Notes under the pieces: generated by a model | The model's database searches: none | Told to the model about the DNA's origin: nothing | Seen by the model: only the letters and a program-made list of their open reading frames with translations | Program-made: the position numbers and the translations under genes | Assembly: GCF_002760435.1 (NCBI RefSeq) | Contig: NZ_AUUU01000015.1 | Span: 1-48,358, forward strand | From: Clostridium sp. LS | Lineage (GTDB): Bacteria; Bacillota; Clostridia; Clostridiales; Clostridiaceae | Direction: 5' to 3' | Length of the DNA: 48,358 nt | Shown: piece by piece, positions 1 through 8,865 of the stretch | Position numbering within the stretch: position 1 is the first letter of the stretch | Layout of the letters: each line of letters starts with the position of its first letter

Positions 1-55
1 TTTCATTTGCTTCTTTAATGTGTTCTACGTTTGCTGTGTCTAAAAAAAATCTCAT
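1..55 (-). CDS. Transaldolase / fructose-6-phosphate aldolase-like, partial (N-terminus only)
   Basis: The gene runs off the window edge; only the first 18 codons are present, reading MRFFLDTANVEHIKEANE. That opening is the hallmark of the small transaldolase family (TalC/FSA), in which the Asp of FxDTAN lies in the first beta-strand of the TIM barrel. A GGGGAGAA ribosome site lies about 8 bases before the ATG. It follows the 6-phospho-3-hexuloisomerase gene by 74 bp on the same strand, so it is probably the next cistron of the LacI-controlled operon. There it would link fructose 6-phosphate to the non-oxidative pentose phosphate pathway. Transaldolase and F6P aldolase activities cannot be separated from this fragment. 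Confidence 0.8.
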   Translation of the reverse strand, partial: MRFFLDTANVEHIKEANE

Positions 56-129
56 TCTATTTTCTCCCCTTTATTAACAATTTCTTATAATATATTTATT
101 GTTCTACTGCATCTATATAAAATACACTA

Positions 130-672
130 TTACTCTACATTAATATGGTTTTTTGCGGCTTCACTATCAGATAAATTATCTTTTTTACTTATTAATAAGC
201 ATAGATCGTCTAATACTATATGGACAGATTGATCAAATAAAGAACTTAAAAGTTGAATTGATGCAACACCATTATCATTTTTTGTTTTTCCTGGGACCTC
301 AAGTACTAGATCCGATACTTCTGCAAGAGGAGAATCCTTTTTGCTTGTAACTCCAATTATAGTTAGTCCTAAATCTTTTGCTGCTTTTGCATTACTTAAT
401 GTATTTTTGGTTTTTCCAGAACCTGATATTGCAACATATATATCACCTTTTTTTAGAGCAGGTGTAATTGTTTCTCCCATCACATACGAGTTATAACCAA
501 TATGCATTAAGCGCATTGCAAATCCTTTTGCTTGGAATCCACTGCGGCCTTCTCCATCAACAAAAATCCTCATTTCCTTTTTAAAAATGCTTACTATTTT
601 TTTTATTTCCTCTTCATCTACTTTTGCTATTACATCCTTAATTTCCTCTAATATTTGGTCTATTGTTCTCAT
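130..672 (-). CDS. hxlB: 6-phospho-3-hexuloisomerase (PHI), SIS domain
   Basis: A 180-residue single SIS-domain protein, the usual length for PHI, which interconverts D-arabino-3-hexulose 6-phosphate and fructose 6-phosphate. Visible family motifs are GEGRSGFQAKGFAMRLMHIG (about residues 40-60), the phosphate loop SGSGKT (about 83-88) and a C-terminus ending HINVE, close to the HANLE end of Bacillus HxlB. The ATG overlaps the stop of the upstream synthase gene by 4 bases (ATGA), so the two are translationally coupled. HPS and PHI make up the ribulose monophosphate formaldehyde-fixing pair, or run in reverse to make pentose phosphate. Family assignment is firm; the physiological direction here is not known. 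Confidence 0.9.
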   Translation of the reverse strand: MRTIDQILEEIKDVIAKVDEEEIKKIVSIFKKEMRIFVDGEGRSGFQAKGFAMRLMHIGYNSYVMGETITPALKKGDIYVAISGSGKTKNTLSNAKAAKDLGLTIIGVTSKKDSPLAEVSDLVLEVPGKTKNDNGVASIQLLSSLFDQSVHIVLDDLCLLISKKDNLSDSEAAKNHINVE

Positions 673-1292
673 TTTCCTATTCTCTCCTTAAATTGTTTTG
701 CTTTTTCTACTGGATTTTCTGCACCAGTAATTGCAGAACCTACTATAACTAATTCTATATTATGCTTATTTAATTCTGGGATACAATCTAAAGTAATCCC
801 CCCTGCAACTGCAATTTTATTAACTTGCGGAAATCTTTCTTTAAATTCTTCTACTGTTTTACCCGGATTTAATAATTTCTCACTATCAATAGACGCATGT
901 ATACAGTAAATAGCATTTTTAAAATGTGCTATTTCTTTAATCTTTTCATCTGAACATTCCAATAAATCTATCATCATTGCTCCATTACTTTGTTCAGAAA
1001 CCTCATAACATTTTTCTATAGTTTCCAATGATGCACTTCCCATTACAGTTAGAATATCAAAACCTTGTTTAAACCCTTGTTTAAACTCATAAGCACCTTC
1101 ATCACTAGTCTTAATATCTCCTAATAATTTTGATATCTTTTTTTTACCACTTAACTCTTTTAGTTTAAAAAGTCCATAATCTTTTATTAAAGATGTTCCA
1201 ATTTCAATAACATCTGCTAACCCATCAAAGATTTTAACTAAATTTTCTGCTTTGTCGAAAGGAACTCTATCTATAGCAACTTGTAACTTCAT
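669..1292 (-). CDS. hxlA: 3-hexulose-6-phosphate synthase (or 3-keto-L-gulonate-6-P decarboxylase-like), OMPDC superfamily
   Basis: A TIM-barrel enzyme of about 207 residues. It opens KLQVAIDRV and carries the superfamily DxKxxD metal/catalytic motif as GDIKTSDEGAYE (about residues 62-73), plus IAVAGGI and VIVGSAIT phosphate-binding loops near the C-terminus. HPS condenses formaldehyde with ribulose 5-phosphate; the close relatives UlaD/SgbH decarboxylate 3-keto-L-gulonate 6-phosphate. Pairing with an unambiguous PHI favours HPS. The start is set at the ATG preceded by GGGGGATAAA; an in-frame ATG six codons earlier lacks a good site. The gene lies downstream of a sugar kinase and upstream of hxlB, which it overlaps. 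A hexonate decarboxylase role remains possible given the ACS-type permease in the same locus. Confidence 0.8.
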   Translation of the reverse strand: MKLQVAIDRVPFDKAENLVKIFDGLADVIEIGTSLIKDYGLFKLKELSGKKKISKLLGDIKTSDEGAYEFKQGFKQGFDILTVMGSASLETIEKCYEVSEQSNGAMMIDLLECSDEKIKEIAHFKNAIYCIHASIDSEKLLNPGKTVEEFKERFPQVNKIAVAGGITLDCIPELNKHNIELVIVGSAITGAENPVEKAKQFKERIGK

Positions 1293-1309
1293 TTTATCCC
1301 CCTTAATCA

Positions 1310-2275
1310 CTATGAAACCTTCCTCTTATAATTTTTAATAAAATCATCTAATTCCCCAACTGTTGGTAGACCTTCATTGTCACTTAAATTCATTACTTGA
1401 ATGCCACCAATAGCATTTCCTCTTTCTAAAATTTTAATATCATCAAGATCTTCTAAAGTAGCACTAATAACACCTGCTGCAAATCCATCGCCTGCTCCTA
1501 CTGTATCTACAACAGGAACTTCAAAGCTTGGACACTCATATTCCTTTACTTGTCCGTTTTCTAGTTTCTCTCTAGAATATGACCCTGTAGTACCCATTTT
1601 TATAATTACTTTTTTTACTCCTTGGCTTAAATAGAAGTCAGCAATTTCTTCTTTTGTATCTTTTCCCGTAAATAATTTTCCTTCTCTAAAGCCTGGTAAT
1701 ACAATATCTGATTTAATAGCCAATTCATTAGTCACTCTAATCATTTTTTCTTGGCTTTCCCATAATACTGGTCTTGGATTAGGATCAAAGGTAACGAGCA
1801 TTCCTTGTTCATGAGCTTTTTCTATAGCTTTAAATATTGTTTCTAAAGTAGTTTCACTTAATGCTGGAAAGATTCCTGTAATATGAAGAACCTTTGCATC
1901 CGAAAAACTTACCTCATCTAAAATATCTTTAGTTATCTTTGAAGCTGCTGCTCCTTTTCTAAAATACAGTACCTCTGGATCCCCCTCATCAATTCTATTT
2001 TTAAATTGAAATCCTGTTGGAGCCTTTTTATATGTCTTTACAAATGTTGCATCTATATTTTCATATTCTAAATAGTTCTTTACGTATTCGCCAAATGGAT
2101 CATCTCCAACTTGACTTATATATGTTACAGTATGCCCAAGTCTTCTAAGTCCAATAGCCACATTAAGCTCTGCTCCAGCGATTAACCTTGTAAAGTGCTC
2201 CACACTGCTAAGATGTTCTTTGGTATCTGCTAAAAACATTACCATTGGCTCCCCAATTGTTATTATCTCACTCAT
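1310..2275 (-). CDS. PfkB-family sugar kinase, 2-keto-3-deoxygluconate kinase-like
   Basis: A ribokinase/PfkB-family kinase of about 321 residues. The N-terminal sugar-binding segment reads EIITIGEPMVMF, followed by the AGAELNVAIGLRRLGH glycine-rich region, and the C-terminal anion-hole/catalytic motif is DTVGAGDGFAAG (Asp as base). It phosphorylates a sugar or keto-sugar acid with ATP. The closest remembered subfamily is KdgK, but no KDPG aldolase is seen nearby; instead HPS/PHI/transaldolase follow, so the real substrate may differ. The start is placed at MSEII because GGGGAAGGTG lies just upstream of it; the longer reading frame contains this site inside its coding region. It sits in the LacI operon between the isomerase and hxlA genes. 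Confidence 0.82.
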   Translation of the reverse strand: MSEIITIGEPMVMFLADTKEHLSSVEHFTRLIAGAELNVAIGLRRLGHTVTYISQVGDDPFGEYVKNYLEYENIDATFVKTYKKAPTGFQFKNRIDEGDPEVLYFRKGAAASKITKDILDEVSFSDAKVLHITGIFPALSETTLETIFKAIEKAHEQGMLVTFDPNPRPVLWESQEKMIRVTNELAIKSDIVLPGFREGKLFTGKDTKEEIADFYLSQGVKKVIIKMGTTGSYSREKLENGQVKEYECPSFEVPVVDTVGAGDGFAAGVISATLEDLDDIKILERGNAIGGIQVMNLSDNEGLPTVGELDDFIKNYKRKVS

Positions 2276-2294
2276 TTTTTTCACCTTCCCCATG

Positions 2295-3038
2295 TTAATG
2301 TATTAAAACTTCTTTTACTTGCGCTATTTCTCCCAAAATATCTTCCCTCTTAATTGGGTATTCAATAATTACTGGTATATCCTTAGATAATTTATTTAAC
2401 ATCAACTTCCAATCAATCTTTCCTTCTGAAATTAATGTAGTACTTGGAGTATTGTTTAAAAAACTTACGTTCTTTAAATGAAATACATTAATATTAAAAT
2501 TTAATAGATCAAATGCATTTTTAGGATCTTCATTTTGCCAGTACCAATTACCTAAATCAAAAGTATAGCCAATTGGTAATGAGTTGCTGTTAATAAAATC
2601 AATAGCATTTTTTACACATTTTAAATTTCCATTTTCAACTGTTTGATCATTTTCTATCGTGACTTTTATATTGAAATATCCAATAATATCCTCTATTTTT
2701 TTTCTCTCATCTACATCTAAATTTTCTAAGTCACCGATGTTAAATTTGATATGCGTTGAACCCATCTGTTTTGCTTCTTCAAAATAAGTTTTTATATTAG
2801 AATTTATTCTTTTTTCACAAGCTATTTTCTCAGGAACTGAATAATAAATTTCTATGTCGAGTTCTTTAGCTAACTTACTTATTTCTTTTAATTCTTCACT
2901 AGTGTTTTTTAAATATTCTCTTCTTATTTCAGCAATAGAAATTCCTAAGTTTCCTATCTCACTTAATATTTTTTCTTGCTCTCTTCCATTATCTAAGTCA
3001 TTTTTAAAGACCAATAAATTTATACCTAGTTGATTCAT
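2295..3038 (-). CDS. Sugar phosphate isomerase/epimerase-like TIM barrel (AP endonuclease family 2)
   Basis: A protein of about 247 residues, cytoplasmic, with the fold of xylose-isomerase-like sugar isomerases/epimerases. The four expected metal-site residues are visible in order: Glu in VTIEND, Asp in YTFDLGNW, His in VFHLKNV and Glu in VIIEYP. Such enzymes move or invert hydroxyl/keto groups on free or phosphorylated sugars; the substrate cannot be read from sequence. The ATG chosen is preceded by GTGGTGATAAGT; upstream in-frame GTG codons overlap that site. It is 12 bp after the lacI stop and 19 bp before the kinase start, so it belongs to the same transcript. A UlaE-like or hydroxypyruvate-isomerase-like role are alternatives. 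Confidence 0.72.
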   Translation of the reverse strand: MNQLGINLLVFKNDLDNGREQEKILSEIGNLGISIAEIRREYLKNTSEELKEISKLAKELDIEIYYSVPEKIACEKRINSNIKTYFEEAKQMGSTHIKFNIGDLENLDVDERKKIEDIIGYFNIKVTIENDQTVENGNLKCVKNAIDFINSNSLPIGYTFDLGNWYWQNEDPKNAFDLLNFNINVFHLKNVSFLNNTPSTTLISEGKIDWKLMLNKLSKDIPVIIEYPIKREDILGEIAQVKEVLIH

Positions 3039-3050
3039 ACTTATCACCAC

Positions 3051-4100
3051 TTACTTTTTTATACTTCTTGTTGAGTAGTTTAAATGAATTTTAACTGGAA
3101 CTTCTTCTAAAATAAACTCTTCTGTTCTGCTGCCTTCTATCCTTTCAAATAGTAACTTAGCAGCTTTTTCTCCCATTTCATATGGATTTTCATCTATTGA
3201 TGTAATGCCTGGGCCAATTAAACGTGCCCATTTTTCATCAGCAAAACCAAATATGCCTATATCTATTCCAATTCTTATTTGTAAATCATATATGCACTCT
3301 ACAAGAACTTTTAATATTTCATCATTGTTTGCAAAGAAACAAATATTTTTATCCTTATTTTTATTTAAGATAGCTTTTATTTTCTTTTGTATCTCTCCCA
3401 CCTCATTTTTTTTAATAATAGCGGTTTCTCCTGATACAAATGAATGTTGAGATAAAAATTCTTCCATTGTCTTTTTTCGGTCTAATCTAGAACTTATACC
3501 ATTTATATCTTCTGTAAAATATACATAGTAATCATAATCATTTTTTAGCAGTTCATTTAATATATTTCTTGTTACATCTGCATTATTTATGGTCACTGAA
3601 TCATAAATTAATGGGGTTACAAATCTATCTAGCAGCACTATTGGTTTAAAATTGTCTCTGCTTTTAAATTCCTCTAAATATTCATAGTTGTTACCTGTAG
3701 TATTTACTAGCAAGCCATCCACTTGACTATCTAATAAAGACTCTATATTTTCTTTTTCGCGCACAGCCATATTATCTGCATTTGTAACAAGTAATTGATA
3801 GTTATTTGCTCGACATACGTCGTTTATACCTTTTATAAGTAATGAAGAAAAGGGATTTCCTATATCTGCAATCGTTACACCTATTATATTAGAATTTTTG
3901 GCTTTTAGTGTTTGTGCGATACGATTTGGTCTATATTTTAGCACTTTAATTGCCTCGTCTATTTTTTCTTGAGTTTCCTGTGACATAAATTCAAAATTTT
4001 TATTTAAATATCTAGATATTGTTGTTTTAGAGACTCCTACATAAGCAGCAACATCTGCAATTGTGACATTTTTTTGTTTATCTGTAGAATTTTTTAGCAT
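3051..4100 (-). CDS. LacI-family transcriptional repressor of the HPS/PHI sugar operon
   Basis: A 349-residue LacI/GalR-family regulator. The N-terminal helix-turn-helix VTIADVAAYVGVSKTTISRYLN (about residues 13-34) is followed by the hinge helix RPNRIAQTLKAKNSNIIGV and a periplasmic-binding-protein-like effector domain to the C-terminus. A strong GGAGGAATAAGTT site precedes the ATG. It heads the isomerase-kinase-hxlA-hxlB-transaldolase genes. Promoters upstream of it and of the adjacent MFS gene both carry GTTAACCGGTT sites just past the -10 hexamer, so it probably represses both and itself. Position and effector-domain type suggest a KdgR-like regulator sensing the imported sugar acid or its phosphate; that is inference. 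Confidence 0.88.
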   Translation of the reverse strand: MLKNSTDKQKNVTIADVAAYVGVSKTTISRYLNKNFEFMSQETQEKIDEAIKVLKYRPNRIAQTLKAKNSNIIGVTIADIGNPFSSLLIKGINDVCRANNYQLLVTNADNMAVREKENIESLLDSQVDGLLVNTTGNNYEYLEEFKSRDNFKPIVLLDRFVTPLIYDSVTINNADVTRNILNELLKNDYDYYVYFTEDINGISSRLDRKKTMEEFLSQHSFVSGETAIIKKNEVGEIQKKIKAILNKNKDKNICFFANNDEILKVLVECIYDLQIRIGIDIGIFGFADEKWARLIGPGITSIDENPYEMGEKAAKLLFERIEGSRTEEFILEEVPVKIHLNYSTRSIKK

Positions 4101-4251
4101 AACTTATTCCTCCATTCAATACTTTTATTATCAATCTTAAATGTTAAAGATTCAATAATTTATGCTATTATTCTCTATTTTTCCTTAACATATTTCCAAA
4201 TTAATCTAATAAAATTAAATATACTCTAGTATGGTTATATTTAACTAGTTT

Positions 4252-4276
4252 ATCGTTTTAGTTAACCGGTTTCTAA
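4252..4276 (-). promoter_or_regulatory. LacI-type operator in the lacI promoter region
   Basis: The block ATCGTTTTAGTTAACCGGTT here is repeated exactly upstream of the MFS gene; a 21-bp identical segment spans 4251-4271 and 5994-6014. The central GTTAACCGGTTT is an imperfect palindrome with the CCGG centre typical of some LacI-family operators. It lies about 20 bp downstream of the predicted -10, a position suited to repression. Confidence 0.7.
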
Positions 4277-4288
4277 ATTGACAATTTA

Positions 4289-4317
4289 ATGTTAAGACTT
4301 TCACCAAAAAATGTCAA
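4289..4317 (-). promoter_or_regulatory. Predicted promoter of the lacI-isomerase-kinase-hxlAB operon
   Basis: On the minus strand a perfect -35 TTGACA (4312-4317) is followed by a 17-bp spacer and a -10 TAACAT (4289-4294). The spacer/-10 region contains TGAAAGTCTTAACA, a degenerate cre-like sequence in the same place as the better cre of the MFS promoter. The 188-bp leader to the lacI start carries the operator. Confidence 0.65.
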
Positions 4318-4489
4318 GCCTTAGTTCTAAAGATTAATTTATATAACAGCACTTTTTTATAAAATTAAGTACCATGCAAACATGTTTGGAAATTTCACTC
4401 TAGATATCCTTTACATTGATTTAATTAAAAGGTTACCCCTAGTCTCATTTTATTTGTGTATCTTTTTTAATTAAATAAAAAATCTAGTA

Positions 4490-5782
4490 TTATGAGGCTT
4501 CTACCTCTACTATATTTTTTGCTTTTTTTGAAGATTTAGAATTTTTTACAGCGGCCATAAGAAATACTGATAATAGTAATGAACCCGACATAAATATATA
4601 GGATGCATTCACTGAACCTGTTGCACCATTCAGATATCCTACAATATATGAACCTACAAATGAACCTAATGCTCCCATACTATTAATTAAAGCAGTTGCT
4701 CCTCCTGATACATTCTTAGGTAATATTTCTGTAATTATTGCAAAGAATGGACCATAAGGCGCATACATTACTCCACCTGCTATTACAAGTAAAATATATG
4801 ATAACCAGAAGTTTGAAGTTCCAATTAGATAAGAACCAAAAAACGCTATAGTACCTATTAGTAAATAAGCCCATACAACAGTCTTACGATTTCCTGTACG
4901 GTCAGAATAGTAAGATGATGCTAACATTAGTACTATGGCTAAAGCATATGGTAATGAAGATAACCAGCCTGCTAAAACAATACCAATTTGTGGACTTGCC
5001 TTAAGAATTGATGGCAGCCACATTACGAATCCATAAACTCCTATACTCCAAAAGAAATATTGAAATGATAAAATTATTACAGCAGGTGTTTTAAATGCTT
5101 CTCTATAATTTTTTACTGGTTTTATTCCCTTTTGTTCTTCTTCCATTACTATTTCAATATCTTTCTTTTCCTGATCTGTCAACCATTTTGCTTCTTTAGG
5201 CTTATTATCTGCAAGCTTTAACCAGAAAAATGCCCATAGAATTGGTGGTATTCCTTCAAGTATAAACATCCAACGCCATCCAACAGAATTTACTAAATAA
5301 CCAGATACAATTGACATCCATAAAACAGTAGCAGGATTACCCAAAATTAAAAATGTGTTAGCTCTTGAACGTTCTTTTTTAGTGAACCAATTGCTTAAGA
5401 AAATTAGCATTGCCGGCATAACGGCACTCTCAATTATTCCAAGCATAAATCTAGTGACCATTAAAACTTTTACATTTGTTATCAAACCATTTGAAGCTGC
5501 AAGCATCCCCCAAAGAATTAAACTCCAGAAAACCAATTTTTTAGCGCTTTTCTTTTCTGCAAACCATGCTGCTGGCACTTGAAAAAAGAAATAACCTAAG
5601 AAAAATAATGCAGATAATAATGAAGCTACTGATGCAGTAATGTGTAATGACTCACCCATTCCCCCTGCAACACCAAAACTATAATTTGCACGGTCTAAGT
5701 AAGCTAAACTATAAGTTATAAATGCTACTGGTATTAGTCTTTTCCATCTTTTAGAAGTTAATTGAATACTTGATTTATCCAT
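4490..5782 (-). CDS. MFS transporter, anion:cation symporter (ACS) family, sugar-acid type
   Basis: A membrane protein of about 430 residues with about 12 hydrophobic segments. It matches the GudP/ExuT-like ACS branch: an N-terminal RWKRLIPVAFITYSLAYLDRANYSFG segment (basic residue then TM1 with LDRANYS), a loop with WFAEKKSAKK, and a hydrophilic central loop at about 200-235. ACS members import hexuronates, aldarates, galactonate and similar organic anions with protons. The start is set at MDKSS, preceded by GGGAGGATATAAA; the upstream in-frame ATG overlaps that site. It has its own promoter with a perfect operator palindrome and a cre site, divided from lacI by 389 bp. It probably supplies the substrate for the kinase/HPS/PHI enzymes. 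Confidence 0.85.
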   Translation of the reverse strand: MDKSSIQLTSKRWKRLIPVAFITYSLAYLDRANYSFGVAGGMGESLHITASVASLLSALFFLGYFFFQVPAAWFAEKKSAKKLVFWSLILWGMLAASNGLITNVKVLMVTRFMLGIIESAVMPAMLIFLSNWFTKKERSRANTFLILGNPATVLWMSIVSGYLVNSVGWRWMFILEGIPPILWAFFWLKLADNKPKEAKWLTDQEKKDIEIVMEEEQKGIKPVKNYREAFKTPAVIILSFQYFFWSIGVYGFVMWLPSILKASPQIGIVLAGWLSSLPYALAIVLMLASSYYSDRTGNRKTVVWAYLLIGTIAFFGSYLIGTSNFWLSYILLVIAGGVMYAPYGPFFAIITEILPKNVSGGATALINSMGALGSFVGSYIVGYLNGATGSVNASYIFMSGSLLLSVFLMAAVKNSKSSKKAKNIVEVEAS

Positions 5783-6001
5783 TTTATATCCTCCCATAAT
5801 AATTTATTTTGTATCTATTGTCAGTTAAAGACAATTCTATTTATAGTCTAGTCAGCATCATATTTGTTTTAAAAACTTGTGATCCACTTAAATCATTTTC
5901 TTAATTATTATTATTTATAATTATTCCCTCCTATTATTCCTAAACTAGCTTAAAGATAGCTATCTTCAAGTTTTTACATAAAAAAGCTATGTGTATCGTT
6001 T

Positions 6002-6019
6002 TAGTTAACCGGTTAACTA
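6002..6019 (-). promoter_or_regulatory. Perfect 18-bp LacI-family operator palindrome
   Basis: TAGTTAACCGGTTAACTA is its own reverse complement over all 18 bases. It lies 13 bp downstream of the predicted MFS -10, close to the transcription start. The left half and flank are shared exactly with the lacI promoter site at 4251-4271, which makes the neighbouring LacI protein the obvious binder. A second palindrome, AAGATAGCTATCTT (5953-5966), lies in the long leader and is not shared. Confidence 0.78.
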
Positions 6020-6031
6020 TCTTACATTTAG

Positions 6032-6060
6032 ATGATAACGCTTTCAATTTAAGATGTCAA
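6032..6060 (-). promoter_or_regulatory. MFS promoter with overlapping cre site
   Basis: Minus strand: -35 TTGACA (6055-6060), 17-bp spacer, -10 TATCAT (6032-6037). The sequence TGAAAGCGTTATCA (6033-6046) fits the CcpA cre consensus TGWAANCGNTNWCA at every position and covers the -10. This predicts catabolite repression by CcpA in addition to LacI control. The leader to the ATG is about 240 nt. Confidence 0.75.
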
Positions 6061-6102
6061 GTATTATTTGTAAAAAAGTTCAAAACTATTATAACTAAAA
6101 AT

Positions 6103-6167
6103 AAAAAACCATTCTTTTCAGCGCGCTCTTTGGTTAATAATTAACTCTGCTACTAAAAAAATGGTTT
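6103..6167 (-). terminator. Terminator of the HAD phosphatase gene
   Basis: AAACCATT pairs with AATGGTTT, extended by T-rich/A-rich arms (TTCTTTT with AAAAAAA), around a loop containing GTTAATAATTAAC. On the minus strand the stem is followed by TTTTTTATTTTTAG, as expected for an intrinsic terminator. It separates the HAD gene from the MFS promoter at 6060. Confidence 0.6.
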
Positions 6168-6209
6168 ATAATAATTTTAATATTAATGTATATCTAAATA
6201 CAGCTTTCT

Positions 6210-7070
6210 TTATAAGTTTAAAACTTTATAAATGGCCTTAGCTACCCCATCATTATCATTGGTATCGGTTATATATTTTGCTATTTCCTTTATTTCAGGA
6301 ACCGCATTTTCCATCGCAAAGGACTCAGTAAACTCTGTAAACATGGAATAATCATTAAAACTATCTCCAATTATCATAACTTCATCTTTTTTTAAACCCA
6401 TCTTTTCTGCAACTTTTGCTAATATGAGACCTTTTTGAGCTTCCTTATTATTTATTTCTATATTCTTTGTAAAAGTAGAAGCAATAACAAGTCCTTCAAT
6501 AGACTCTAATTTTCTTTTTACTTTTCTAGTAGTTTCTTCATCATTATAAAATGCAACAAATTTTCCAATTTTAACATCGCTGCTTAAAAATTCATCAATA
6601 TTTTTAACATACTTTAAATTAACAAAATGCGGGTGCAATTTTGCAAGTTTTAAAGCATCTTCAAGGCTTGTTTCTGGATCAAAAACTCTAATTCTATATG
6701 CAACTTGTGTTAATGCTTCTTCCTCAGTATTAACGCTATATAATCCATCATTAGTATACATCTCTGCTACAATTTTTTCCTTTATTATCATATTTATGAC
6801 TTCTCTTGCTTCTTTTTTATCAATATAAATTCCTTCTAAAACTTTTCCTTCTTCGTCTATGTACTCGCCACCATTTAAGACTATACACTGGCATTTTAAA
6901 TTGCATTCCTCAAGAAGTGGCTTAACATCCTCATACATTCTACCAGTGGAAATCGCAAATTTTACTCCTATTTTTTCAGCTTTTTTAATAGCTTCTATAT
7001 TTCCTCTTGATATTTTATGGTTACTATTAAGCAGCGTACCATCCATATCAGATGCGATAAGCTTTATCAT
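6210..7070 (-). CDS. Cof-type HAD-IIB family sugar-phosphatase
   Basis: A 286-residue cytoplasmic haloacid dehalogenase superfamily phosphatase. Motif I is the N-terminal IASDMDGTLL (nucleophile and acid Asp), motif II the AISTGR segment, motif III the Lys in NKEAQKG, and motif IV GDSFNDYSMF. A C2-type cap of about 120 residues lies between motifs II and III, defining the Cof/YidA subgroup, which removes phosphate from sugar phosphates or FMN. A GGAGGAATTAATAT site precedes the ATG. It has its own terminator and is flanked by a carbohydrate operon on each side. The exact substrate is not readable from the sequence. Confidence 0.88.
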   Translation of the reverse strand: MIKLIASDMDGTLLNSNHKISRGNIEAIKKAEKIGVKFAISTGRMYEDVKPLLEECNLKCQCIVLNGGEYIDEEGKVLEGIYIDKKEAREVINMIIKEKIVAEMYTNDGLYSVNTEEEALTQVAYRIRVFDPETSLEDALKLAKLHPHFVNLKYVKNIDEFLSSDVKIGKFVAFYNDEETTRKVKRKLESIEGLVIASTFTKNIEINNKEAQKGLILAKVAEKMGLKKDEVMIIGDSFNDYSMFTEFTESFAMENAVPEIKEIAKYITDTNDNDGVAKAIYKVLNL

Positions 7071-7196
7071 ATATTAATTCCTCCACGTTCACTCATCTAA
7101 ATTCTTCAATTTCATATATATATTTTATTATATACTATAATACACAAAAAATAAGGTTAGAATTCAATTACATTTTATTGTAGCCTAATACAATAT

Positions 7197-7246
7197 AAAA
7201 CCATGTGTAATAAGGAAAAAGTTCTCCTTATACGCATGGTTTTTTA
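7197..7246 (-). terminator. Terminator after the GH4-GH1 genes
   Basis: AAAACCATG (7197-7205) pairs with CATGGTTTT near 7235-7243, and the stem continues through GTAATAAGGA/TCCTTATAC with small mismatches. U-tracts follow on both strands, so it may work in both directions. It lies 16 bp after the GH1 stop. Confidence 0.8.
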
Positions 7247-7262
7247 TTCATAAGACTTTATA

Positions 7263-8741
<1,479 letters not shown>

Positions 8742-8743
8742 CT

Positions 8744-8862
8744 AGTTTATAGTTAAAGGCAGAAATCCCTCTTAGGGGATTTCCTAAACATATATTTTAG
8801 AAAAGCCTACGGCTTTTCATCCTTCGACTGTAAACTGTTAATTGTAAATTGTTAACTGTATA
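8744..8862 (-). repeat. Palindromic interspersed repeat, copy 1 (between GH4 and GH1)
   Basis: A degenerate ~115-bp element whose outer arms AGTTTATAGTTA and TAACTGTATAAAGTT are imperfect inverted repeats. Two internal hairpins are near perfect: GAAATCCCTCTTAGGGGATTTC and GAAAAGCCTACGGCTTTTC. Related copies are at 10246-10362, 41861-41987 and 42014-42142. Confidence 0.75.
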
Positions 8863-8865
8863 AAG

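Larger units (their letters stand above)
4101..4489. other. Intergenic region between MFS gene and lacI
   Basis: This 389-bp gap holds the lacI promoter and operator (4252-4317). Near 4420-4480 a weak AT-only inverted repeat (TTTAATTAAAA ... TTTTTTAATTAAA) just after the MFS stop could slow transcription. It is not a convincing terminator, so read-through from the MFS gene into lacI is possible. No additional open reading frame was seen. Confidence 0.5.
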
